DNA from: an uncultured Bacteroidota bacterium | GTDB taxonomy: Bacteria; Bacteroidota; Bacteroidia; Flavobacteriales; Flavobacteriaceae | DNA: 14,174 nucleotides | Assembly: GCA_903888655.1 (NCBI GenBank) | Contig: CAISUR010000239.1 | Location: forward strand, 1-14,174 | Reading direction: 5' to 3' | Part shown: positions 1 through 6,283 of the stretch, one piece after another | Layout: each line of letters starts with the position of its first letter | Numbering within the stretch: the first letter of the stretch is position 1 | Translations under genes and position numbers: made by a program | The notes under the pieces: generated by a model | What the model was told of the DNA's origin: nothing | Databases searched by the model: none | What the model saw: the letters and a program-made list of their open reading frames with translations, nothing else

Positions 1-132
1 ATTTATTTTTTATTAGAATACTTGATTCTTTTTGTATTGACACTATCAATTAAAATTTGGAATACTAACATAGTAGAAAGTTTTAATGTTTATGGTTGGC
101 GAAATATTAAAAAGTCCTTGAATTGTAATTAG
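1..132 (+). CDS. Possible 3' end of an unidentified gene entering from the left edge
   Basis: Frame 1 is open from the left edge for 43 codons and stops at a TAG at 130-132, whereas the other two forward frames stop within about 55 bases. The readable tail begins with a strongly hydrophobic stretch (YFLLEYLILFVLTLSIKIW) that could be a last membrane helix, followed by a polar end with two Trp and several Lys/Arg. An open stretch of this length is unlikely, but not impossible, by chance in DNA this rich in A and T. I do not recognise a family. If real, the gene is convergent with the exonuclease gene that ends at 311. Chance openness is the main alternative. Confidence 0.3.
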   Translation: MYFLLEYLILFVLTLSIKIWNTNIVESFNVYGWRNIKKSLNCN

Positions 133-310
133 TTCATATTGTTATAAATCATATTATTTCAATATTTTGACTCTTAAACTAAATTAGTTGATTTTAGGTT
201 GAAAAAAAATCCATATAAAACCATCAATTAAACAAAAAGTTGCAAATTTATAGTTATTATATACAAATATTTTCGATTTTTATTTCGAATTCACTTTAAA
301 TAATTTCCTG
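133..310. other. AT-rich convergent intergenic region, no gene seen
   Basis: Very AT-rich, with no reading frame of note on either strand. It holds a small near-perfect palindrome, AACTAA-A-TTAGTT at 177-189, and a TAAATTTG on the minus strand at 243-250 that fits the Bacteroidetes -7 consensus but has no convincing -33 partner. No GC-rich hairpin with a U-tract is visible, so I cannot point to a terminator for the long minus-strand operon that ends at 311. Confidence 0.4.
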
Positions 311-1024
311 TCAAATATGAACTATCTCATCGTCTATTAGCAGTGCTTCTTTTCTAAAACGAAGAAAAACTTGTGCAACTGCAATCACATCCTTTTCACA
401 ATACGTTACAATTCTATCGATGTCTTTTTCTACGTAAAAAACATGCCCGACTTGACTACCGTCGATATCACCTTTTGGAGATGGAATGCCGAGGATTTTT
501 GTGAGTAATTTTAAAGAGGTAAAGTGTTTATAATCGCCAAATTTCCATAATTCTAATGTGTCTAAATGAGCAATTTCCCACGGTTTTTTTCCGAATAAAT
601 TGAGTTTATTTGGAATATCAACTTGATTGATAATCATTCTTCTAGCAATGAACGGAAAATCAAATTCTTTAGCATTATGACCACAAAGAATATGTTGTGA
701 ACCATCGAAATAATTGCTTAAAAGATTATTAAAATCTAACAAAATCTTTTTTTCTTCACCAAAAAATGAAGTTACCCTAAAGTTTCTAATGTCGCCCTTG
801 GTTGCAAAATAACCTACCGAAATACATACAATTTTTCCAAATTCTGCCCAAATTCCTGCTCGGTCATAAAATTCTTCGGCGGTGAACTCGTCTTTTCTTT
901 GATATTGCGTTTTAAGTTCCCAAAGTTGTTTCATTTCATCGTCAAGTGAGTTGAAATTTTCCTCTAACGGAACAGTTTCTATGTCAAGAAACAAAATGTT
1001 GTCTAGGCGAATTTTTTCTATCAT
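311..1024 (-). CDS. DEDDy-type 3'-5' exonuclease (PolB-exonuclease-like)
   Basis: A 237-residue single-domain exonuclease of the DnaQ/RNase D fold, closest to the family described as related to the exonuclease domain of PolB. Motif ExoI is FLDIETVP (Asp14, Glu16), ExoII is GHNAKEFDFPF (Asp122), and ExoIII is TYCEKDV with Tyr208 three residues before Asp212, which makes it the DEDDy subtype. HLDTLELWKFG around 153-163 is typical of the family. Such enzymes use two metal ions to remove nucleotides from 3' ends; the true substrate here (DNA or RNA) cannot be read from sequence. It is the last gene of the minus-strand run, 66 nt after the alkyltransferase gene, so a shared role in DNA repair is plausible but inferred. 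The start at MIEKIRLDN fits the usual distance to ExoI. Confidence 0.88.
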   Translation of the reverse strand: MIEKIRLDNILFLDIETVPLEENFNSLDDEMKQLWELKTQYQRKDEFTAEEFYDRAGIWAEFGKIVCISVGYFATKGDIRNFRVTSFFGEEKKILLDFNNLLSNYFDGSQHILCGHNAKEFDFPFIARRMIINQVDIPNKLNLFGKKPWEIAHLDTLELWKFGDYKHFTSLKLLTKILGIPSPKGDIDGSQVGHVFYVEKDIDRIVTYCEKDVIAVAQVFLRFRKEALLIDDEIVHI

Positions 1025-1090
1025 TTTTCTAATGTGTTACTTAGTCCATGTGAAAATTAAAAAATGTATTTCAAATATGAAAGAAAAAAA

Positions 1091-1561
1091 TTAAAAAAGT
1101 GATTGTTGTGTTGTCGGGCTTTCATGTTCAAGAAGCCATTTTTTTCGCCAAAATCCGCCTGCGTAACCGGTTAAAGAACCATCTGTTCCAATAACTCGAT
1201 GACACGGAATTACAATCCAAAGTGGATTTTTACCATTGGCGGATGCTGCGGCACGAATTACTTTTGGGTCACCTAATTTTTTAGCTAAATCAAGATAAGA
1301 AATGGTTTTTCCATAAGGAATATTGAGTAATTCTTGCCACACTTTTTTTTGAAAATTGGTTCCATTAGGATTTATTCTAAAATCAAAATCAGTTCTGGTT
1401 CCACTAAAATACTCATTGATTTGCGTAACGGCTAACTTTAATTCATTTGGAATTGTCTTTGAAATTACTCCTTCTTCTAAAATTGAAATTTGAGAAATGC
1501 CGTTTTCATCGCCAACAATTTTGGTAGTTCCTAAAGGTGAATTGATAAAAACCGTTGGCAT
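1091..1561 (-). CDS. ogt: Methylated-DNA--protein-cysteine S-methyltransferase
   Basis: A 156-residue suicide DNA-repair protein that moves alkyl groups from O6-alkylguanine or O4-alkylthymine to its own cysteine. The active-site motif IPCHRV lies at 118-123 with acceptor Cys120. The helix-turn-helix carries the arginine finger in IRAAASANGKNP (Arg103), and Asn109 is the conserved hinge residue. GSLTGYAGG (128-136) is the usual loop after the active site. There is no Ada-type N-terminal zinc domain, so this is the short Ogt/MGMT form. The extreme C-terminus reads TTQQSLF, which resembles the bacterial sliding-clamp binding pentapeptide (consensus QL[SD]LF). The gene follows the cytochrome c gene by 47 nt on the same strand. 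It is clearly a member of the family; choosing the symbol ogt over others is convention. Confidence 0.93.
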   Translation of the reverse strand: MPTVFINSPLGTTKIVGDENGISQISILEEGVISKTIPNELKLAVTQINEYFSGTRTDFDFRINPNGTNFQKKVWQELLNIPYGKTISYLDLAKKLGDPKVIRAAASANGKNPLWIVIPCHRVIGTDGSLTGYAGGFWRKKWLLEHESPTTQQSLF

Positions 1562-1608
1562 AATACAAAGTTAATTTTAATACAAACTTTACGAAATAGA
1601 GACATAAT

Positions 1609-1974
1609 TTATTTTGAAAAACTTAAAATATATGTTTCTAATGATTCCAATTCATCATCGCTCATAACTTTTGTAAGTTCGAGATTGATTTTCATTGTTT
1701 CATATTGCGCAGGATCAATAATAGGTTCCGATTGGGCTTTAAGAAAATTTTTCAAACTAGCGTTTTGTTTTTTATAGACTGTTGCTACCTGTTCCAAACT
1801 TGGTCCAATAATTTTTTGGTTGTTTTGATGACAAGCAGCACAATTGTTTTCTTTAAAAAGTTGTTTACCTTTATCTAATGAAGCTCTTTCTGGATAAAGC
1901 TTTTCGGATTTCTGCACATCTTTTTTACAAGATATAATAGTAAAGCAGATTAAAATTAAAACTATTTTTTTCAT
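1609..1974 (-). CDS. Small lipoprotein cytochrome c
   Basis: A 121-residue monoheme class I cytochrome c. Residues 1-16 form a lipoprotein signal peptide (MKKIVLILICFTIISC) with a predicted lipidated Cys16, so the mature protein should be membrane-anchored facing the periplasm. The single heme site is CAACH at 45-49, with Cys45 and Cys48 as thioether ligands and His49 as axial ligand. GPSL at 57-60 is the typical segment after the heme site. A Met near 94 or 104 (TMKINLELTKVMSDDEL) is the likely second axial ligand, and the last helix (DDELESLETYIL) is typical. It starts 1 nt before hemB ends in operon order, so the two are probably co-transcribed. Its redox partner cannot be told; it is a heme consumer inside the heme operon. 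Confidence 0.87.
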   Translation of the reverse strand: MKKIVLILICFTIISCKKDVQKSEKLYPERASLDKGKQLFKENNCAACHQNNQKIIGPSLEQVATVYKKQNASLKNFLKAQSEPIIDPAQYETMKINLELTKVMSDDELESLETYILSFSK

Positions 1975-1975
1975 T

Positions 1976-2971
1976 TTACTTTCTCATTAAAATAGCAGCT
2001 TCTTTAGCAAAATAAGTCGAAATTAAACTGGCTCCGGCTCTTTTGATACACATTAATTGTTCCATCATGATTTTGTCGTGGTCGAGCCAACCTCTTTCGG
2101 AAGCCGCTTTAATCATAGCATATTCGCCCGAAACGTGGAAAACCGTCACCGGAACATTTACCGCGTTTTTGACTTCGCGAACGATATCTAAATAGGCAAT
2201 TCCAGGTTTTACCATGACCATATCGGCGCCTTCTTCTACATCCATAAGAGCTTCTTTTATGGCTTCGATGCGGTTGGCGTAATCCATTTGATAGGTTTTT
2301 TTGTCTTTTGGCACTTCGACATCTGCTTCTCTTGGCGCTGAATCTAAAGCATCACGGAATGGTCCGTAAAATGCGGAAGCATATTTCGCCGAATAGCTCA
2401 TAATACCAACATTTGAAAATCCTGCTGCATCTAAACCTTGGCGCAAACGCAACACGCGTCCGTCCATCATGTCGCTTGGTGCTACAAAATCGGCTCCAGC
2501 TTGAGCGTGAGAAACGGCCATTTTTACTAAAGCATCGTTGGTTGCATCGTTGGCGACATCACCGTTTTCGATAATTCCGTCGTGACCATAAATTGAATAG
2601 GGATCTAAGGCAACATCGGGCATAACAATCATTTCGGGACAAGCTGCTTTAATGGCTTTTATAGCTTGTTGCATCAATCCGTTTGGGTTCCATGCTTCTT
2701 TTCCAGTATTGTCTTTTAAACTTTCATCAACTTTTACATAGATGTTTACGGCGCGAATTCCTAAATCGAATAATTCTTTGACTTCTTCCACGGTTAAATC
2801 TATGGAACGACGAAAAATTCCCGGCATGGACGGAATTTCAACTTTATAATTTTCGCCTTCTGCGATGAACATTGGGAACATAAAATCTTGTGGACTTAAT
2901 GTTGTTTCGCGAACTAATGAACGAATGGATTCGTTAACGCGTAATCTTCTACCTCTTTGTAATGGGAACAT
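1976..2971 (-). CDS. hemB: Delta-aminolevulinic acid dehydratase (porphobilinogen synthase)
   Basis: Condenses two 5-aminolevulinate molecules into porphobilinogen in the cytoplasm. The 331-residue length is normal. The two active-site lysines are Lys196 in MSYSAKYAS and Lys255 in MVMVKPGIAYLD (the Schiff-base lysine). The metal-site segment, residues 119-132, reads DVALDPYSIYGHDG, with Asp and Ala where the zinc enzymes carry three cysteines. This puts it in the aspartate-type, zinc-independent class, which usually depends on Mg2+ or K+. PEREADVEVP-like flap residues lie around 212-221. The N-terminus MFPLQRGRRLRVN is the usual flavobacterial form, supporting this start. It lies downstream of hemF, separated by 43 nt that carry a TTAGATA tandem repeat, and is followed after 1 nt by the cytochrome c gene. 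Confidence 0.97.
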   Translation of the reverse strand: MFPLQRGRRLRVNESIRSLVRETTLSPQDFMFPMFIAEGENYKVEIPSMPGIFRRSIDLTVEEVKELFDLGIRAVNIYVKVDESLKDNTGKEAWNPNGLMQQAIKAIKAACPEMIVMPDVALDPYSIYGHDGIIENGDVANDATNDALVKMAVSHAQAGADFVAPSDMMDGRVLRLRQGLDAAGFSNVGIMSYSAKYASAFYGPFRDALDSAPREADVEVPKDKKTYQMDYANRIEAIKEALMDVEEGADMVMVKPGIAYLDIVREVKNAVNVPVTVFHVSGEYAMIKAASERGWLDHDKIMMEQLMCIKRAGASLISTYFAKEAAILMRK

Positions 2972-2984
2972 AGTATTTTTGATT

Positions 2985-3019
2985 TTAGATATTAGATATT
3001 AGATGTATTGCAATCTAAA
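2985..3019. repeat. Tandem TTAGATA repeat in the hemF-hemB gap
   Basis: Three consecutive 7-bp units begin at 2985, 2992 and 2999 (TTAGATA, TTAGATA, TTAGATG). An inverted copy, ATCTAA, follows at 3013-3018, so the last unit can pair with it as a small hairpin. It fills most of the 43-nt gap between hemB and hemF and overlaps the hemF stop codon. Its function is unknown. Confidence 0.6.
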
Positions 3020-3917
3020 CCCAATCAATTGGTGATTCTAATACTTTAATTAATTTTTCTTCTTCGCTTCCTGGAACTGGATGATGGTCATAATGCCATT
3101 GCACATGTGGTGGTAATGACATTAAAATGGATTCAATTCTACCGTTGGTTTTTAATCCGAAAAGTGTGCCTTTATCGTGCACTAAATTGAATTCTACATA
3201 ACGACCACGACGGATTTCTTGCCATGTACGTTGTTCTGGAGTGAATGCTAAATTTTTTCTTCTTTCTATAATGGGAACATAAGCTTCAAGAAAACTGTTG
3301 CCAACTTCAGTTACAAAATTGTACCAATCTTCCATTTTCATAGTTTCGTTTTCTTTGCAATAATCGAAAAACAATCCGCCTAAACCACGAGCTTCGTTTC
3401 TATGATCGTTCCAAAAATAAGCGTCACATTGTTTTTTAAATTTCGGATAAAACTCTGGATTATGCTTATCACAAGCGGTTTTACACGTTTGATGAAAATG
3501 TATTGCGTCTTCTTCAAACAGATAATAAGGTGTTAAATCTTGTCCGCCACCGAACCACGAATTGATTACGTTTCCTTTATCATCGTACATTTCGAAATAA
3601 CGCCAATTGGCATGAACCGTTGGAACCATCGGACTTTTAGGATGAATTACCAAACTCAATCCGCAAGCAAAGAAATCGGCTTCACCTACGTTGAACATTT
3701 TCTGCATGGCTTCGGGTAATTTTCCGTGAACTGCCGAAATATTTACACCTCCTTTTTCAAAAACATTTCCGTTTTCGATAACTCGTGTTCTTCCGCCGCC
3801 GCCTTCTGGTCGTTCCCAAATGTCTTCACGGAATTTTACTTTTCCTTCGACAGCTTCTAATCCAGCAACGATTTGATCTTGAAGATTTTGTATGTATTGG
3901 TAGAATTTATTTTTCAT
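3015..3917 (-). CDS. hemF: Oxygen-dependent coproporphyrinogen III oxidase
   Basis: Oxidatively decarboxylates two propionates of coproporphyrinogen III to give protoporphyrinogen IX, using O2. The 300-residue length is normal for the aerobic HemF family. The signature WFGGGQDLTPYY is at 121-132, preceded by VHANWRYFE (101-109). The conserved histidines expected near the metal or substrate site are present: His92 (IHPKSP), His102, His142 and His172 (DHRNEARG). The C-terminus ends SPIDWV as usual. The start at MKNKFYQYI agrees with the family. Upstream in the operon is the DUF3667 gene; if that gene's frameshift is read through, it ends only 3 nt before this start. An oxygen-dependent step here implies aerobic or microaerobic heme synthesis, and no hemN is present in the window. 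Confidence 0.97.
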   Translation of the reverse strand: MKNKFYQYIQNLQDQIVAGLEAVEGKVKFREDIWERPEGGGGRTRVIENGNVFEKGGVNISAVHGKLPEAMQKMFNVGEADFFACGLSLVIHPKSPMVPTVHANWRYFEMYDDKGNVINSWFGGGQDLTPYYLFEEDAIHFHQTCKTACDKHNPEFYPKFKKQCDAYFWNDHRNEARGLGGLFFDYCKENETMKMEDWYNFVTEVGNSFLEAYVPIIERRKNLAFTPEQRTWQEIRRGRYVEFNLVHDKGTLFGLKTNGRIESILMSLPPHVQWHYDHHPVPGSEEEKLIKVLESPIDWV

Positions 3918-3920
3918 GGC

Positions 3921-4022
3921 TTACATATAATTTTTGTTGATATATCCAATTACAAAAAAGATGGCAACGTGAGTTAATACTCCTAATATAAATGCTAACA
4001 ATGCTTTTAGATAGTTTACTGT
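3921..4022 (-). pseudogene. Out-of-frame C-terminal segment of the DUF3667 gene
   Basis: Read on the minus strand from the last A of the A8 run, these bases encode 33 residues (from TVNYLKALLAF to GYINKNYM) and then TAA. The segment is one membrane helix with a short polar end, as expected after the QIWAIGQFFGEKK ending of the upstream frame. Adding one A to the run (9 instead of 8) joins the two parts into a 239-residue protein that ends 3 nt before the hemF start. The reading is strong, but the cause (mutation, assembly error or slippage) cannot be decided from sequence. Confidence 0.7.
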
Positions 4023-4639
4023 TTTTTTTCTCCAAAAAATTGTCCGATTGCCCAAATTTGATAAATAATAAAGAAGATGGTCAAATTACTAAAAAGAGCA
4101 GTTACTTTGATTAGCACAATTAAAGGTATAATAACAAGCAAACCAGTGGCTAAAACATAGGACATCACTACTATCATTTCAAAAATATTGTATTTTCTTT
4201 TTCTATATAAAAACATCAGCCAAGGTGCAATACAGAATCCAACAATAATATTAGTGTATGCAATATGTTCAATCAACCAACTGTCAATGGTTTTTAAATT
4301 TACTTTATCTTTTAATAGCTCTATGTAACCCACATTTAAGTACGTATATTTCACGTGCAGAAAGTGTGTAAACAATGTAAAAACTAAAGAGGCAAAAAAC
4401 AAATAAACAATTGGTTTCACGTATTTATTTCTGTTTTCAAATAAATAGGTGCGAATTGTTTTTCCTGGTTTTATGAGTAGTTGCCAAGCCGTAAAATGAA
4501 ATCCTTTTTCAAAATGAAGAAGATGCTCAATTTCATGAACCATATATTTAAAATCAATACGTTTTATCGTTTTAGGTTGTCCACATTTTGAACAAAAGTC
4601 ATCTACAACTTGATGGTTACAGTTTATGCAATTTGTCAT
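4016..4639 (-). CDS. DUF3667-type zinc-ribbon membrane protein, C-terminus frameshifted
   Basis: As read, 207 residues. An N-terminal zinc ribbon (Cys4, Cys7, Cys16, Cys19; CINC and CSKCGQ) is followed by an amphipathic region (VHEIEHLLHFEKG) typical of DUF3667 proteins and several membrane segments at roughly 73-93, 128-146, 153-178 and 182-200. The family's biochemical role is unknown. The frame ends in GEKKQ-stop straight after a run of eight A at 4022-4029, while a further membrane segment continues in another frame down to 3921. Relatives as I recall them continue past this point (IGQFF.KKK..NY.KA), so this gene is probably truncated by a one-base slip or is misassembled here. It starts 1 nt after the acetyltransferase gene stops and would run almost into hemF, so it belongs to the heme operon. 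A link to porphyrin handling is only suggested by position. Confidence 0.75.
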   Translation of the reverse strand: MTNCINCNHQVVDDFCSKCGQPKTIKRIDFKYMVHEIEHLLHFEKGFHFTAWQLLIKPGKTIRTYLFENRNKYVKPIVYLFFASLVFTLFTHFLHVKYTYLNVGYIELLKDKVNLKTIDSWLIEHIAYTNIIVGFCIAPWLMFLYRKRKYNIFEMIVVMSYVLATGLLVIIPLIVLIKVTALFSNLTIFFIIYQIWAIGQFFGEKKQ

Positions 4640-4640
4640 T

Positions 4641-5180
4641 TTATTTATAATCTGATTTCAATAATCCGTAATAATTAATATCTTCTAAAACTCCTTCGTG
4701 ATTTTTAAATTCTTCTCGCAAAGTTCCTTCTTGAACGAATCCGTTTTTTAATGCAATTTGCTGACTTCCAAAATTAACTTTTGACGTACAAATAAAAATC
4801 TTATTCATTTTTAATTCTTTAAAACAAAAACCAATTATTTCAGAAATAGCCTTTGAAGTAATTCCTTTACCTTCAAAATGGTTATCAATAAAATAGAATA
4901 ATTCGCATTTTGAAATGTGATAATCTATTTTTTTAATGCCAATATATCCTATTAATTTATTAGTTTCTAAATTTCTAACATAAAAATAGTAACCTGTTTT
5001 TTCCTTTTCTATTTGAAGGTTTTTTGTAATGAATTCTTCAGTAGATTTCAAATCAACACAATTAGAAACAGTTACAGGAAAAGTCTTTTGGATACGATTT
5101 CTGTTATTGTCTATTAAATCGAAAAATTCTTTAAAATGAATATTTTCTATTTTGTCGAGTTTCCAATTGCTGAATTCCAT
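4641..5180 (-). CDS. GNAT-family N-acetyltransferase (RimJ/RimL-like)
   Basis: A 179-residue single-domain GNAT enzyme expected to transfer an acetyl group from acetyl-CoA to an amine, possibly a protein N-terminus as in the RimJ/RimL branch. Visible features are the N-terminal strand and helix (LDKIENIHFKEFFDLID), strand YYFYVRNLETNKLIGYIGIKKID, motif A with the pyrophosphate-binding loop FEGKGITSKAI around 123-133, and motif B (NFGSQQIALKNGFVQEGTLRE) near 136-156, where relatives have the N..S..L..K.GF.. pattern. The substrate is unknown. It sits 4 nt after hemE and 1 nt before the DUF3667 gene, so it is almost certainly co-transcribed with hem genes. Whether it acts on a heme enzyme or is a passenger cannot be told. 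Confidence 0.82.
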   Translation of the reverse strand: MEFSNWKLDKIENIHFKEFFDLIDNNRNRIQKTFPVTVSNCVDLKSTEEFITKNLQIEKEKTGYYFYVRNLETNKLIGYIGIKKIDYHISKCELFYFIDNHFEGKGITSKAISEIIGFCFKELKMNKIFICTSKVNFGSQQIALKNGFVQEGTLREEFKNHEGVLEDINYYGLLKSDYK

Positions 5181-5184
5181 TTAG

Positions 5185-6210
5185 TTAAAAATTATATTCC
5201 TTCACCGCTTCCACAAAAGCTTTGGCGTGATCTACTGGAATATTTGGTAAAATTCCGTGACCAAGATTTACTATGTAATTGTCTTTTCCGAATTCGTTGA
5301 TCATTTCGTGAACCATTTTTTTGATGGTTGGAATTGGAGAAAGTAATCGACTTGGATCAAAATTTCCTTGTAAAGTAATTTTCCCACCTGATAAATAACG
5401 AGCATTTCTTGCAGAACAAGTCCAATCTACACCAAGAGCTGATGCTTTTGATTGTGCCATTTCGCCCAAAGCAAACCAACATCCTTTTCCGAAAACAATA
5501 ACCTTCGTTTGGTCGGCTAAAGCTTCTACAATTTGGTTAATGTATTTCCAAGAGAATTCTTGATAATCTACTGGTGATAACATTCCGCCCCAAGAATCGA
5601 AAATCTGAATGGCGTTACAACCTGCTTTTACTTTTTCTTTCAAATATAAAATGGTTGTATCGGTAATTTTTTGCAATAAAGTGTGTGCTGCAACCGGATT
5701 TGAAAAACAAAATCCTTTAGCGGTATCAAAACTTTTTGACCCTTTTCCTTCAACAGCATAACAGAAAATTGTCCAAGGTGAACCTGCAAAACCAATAAGA
5801 GGAACCTCATCGTTCAACATTTCTTTGGTTAATTTGATGGCATCAAAAACGTAACCTAAAGTTTCATTTACATCGGGAACAAAAACTTGATTCACTTGTT
5901 CCATCGTACGAATTGGATTGGGTATTATTGGTCCCAAATTGTCTTTCAATTCTACGTGAATTCCCATGGCTCTGGGCACAACCAAAATATCTGAAAATAA
6001 AATCGCAGCATCTGGTTTTACAATTCGTATTGGTTGAACCGTGATTTCTGCAGCTAATTCGGGTGTTTCACAACGAGTGAAGAAATCATATTTGTCACGT
6101 AATGCTCTGAATTCTGGTAAATATCTACCAGCTTGACGCATCATCCAAACGGGCGGACGTTCTACGGTTTCATTGTTTAAAGCTCTTAAAAATAGGTCGT
6201 TTTTGATCAT
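5185..6210 (-). CDS. hemE: Uroporphyrinogen decarboxylase
   Basis: Removes four carboxyl groups from uroporphyrinogen III to give coproporphyrinogen III in the cytoplasm, without a cofactor. From ATG at 6210 it is 341 residues, normal for the family. The first signature PPVWMMRQAGRYLPE is at 19-33, and the catalytic Asp is Asp74 in ILFSDILV. The second signature region GFAGSPWT, the substrate-site segment GNFDPS, and NLGHGILPN near the C-terminus are all present. The frame extends upstream to a GTG at 6237, but the nine extra residues would be encoded by a CACGAATT repeat element, so MIKNDLFLRAL at 6210, with an A-rich leader, is the better start. The gene follows hemD and precedes the acetyltransferase gene by 4 nt. 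Confidence 0.97.
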   Translation of the reverse strand: MIKNDLFLRALNNETVERPPVWMMRQAGRYLPEFRALRDKYDFFTRCETPELAAEITVQPIRIVKPDAAILFSDILVVPRAMGIHVELKDNLGPIIPNPIRTMEQVNQVFVPDVNETLGYVFDAIKLTKEMLNDEVPLIGFAGSPWTIFCYAVEGKGSKSFDTAKGFCFSNPVAAHTLLQKITDTTILYLKEKVKAGCNAIQIFDSWGGMLSPVDYQEFSWKYINQIVEALADQTKVIVFGKGCWFALGEMAQSKASALGVDWTCSARNARYLSGGKITLQGNFDPSRLLSPIPTIKKMVHEMINEFGKDNYIVNLGHGILPNIPVDHAKAFVEAVKEYNF

Positions 6211-6225
6211 TTTTTTATTTGTTGC

Positions 6226-6254
6226 CACGAATTTCACGAATTATCACGAATTAT
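6226..6254. repeat. Tandem CACGAATT repeat in the hemD-hemE gap
   Basis: Three near-tandem copies of CACGAATT begin at 6226, 6235 and 6245, with units of 9, 10 and 10 bases. They lie directly upstream of the preferred hemE start and directly abut a second element of CGCAAA units. They look like a dispersed intergenic repeat rather than coding sequence. If the alternative GTG start of hemE were used, part of this repeat would be translated. Confidence 0.65.
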
Positions 6255-6281
6255 TTCTCGCAAAATCGCAAAGTCGCGAAG
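6254..6281. repeat. CGCAAA-type intergenic repeat, copy 1
   Basis: This element begins TTTCTCGCAAA and continues with two more CGCAAA/CGCGAA-like units. It shares TTTCTCGCAAA and a later CAAAGTCGC with a second copy at 7934-7954 in the hemA-hemC gap. Finding the element in two gaps of the same operon suggests a dispersed repeat family. Confidence 0.6.
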
Positions 6282-6283
6282 TT

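Noticed and set aside
177..189. AACTAA-A-TTAGTT palindrome as a terminator for the convergent genes
   Set aside because: The arms are nearly all A-T with almost no loop and no U-tract, so a working intrinsic terminator is unlikely.
243..250. Minus-strand TAAATTTG as a promoter
   Set aside because: It matches the -7 consensus but has no -33 partner at the right distance and no gene reading leftward is visible in 1-242.
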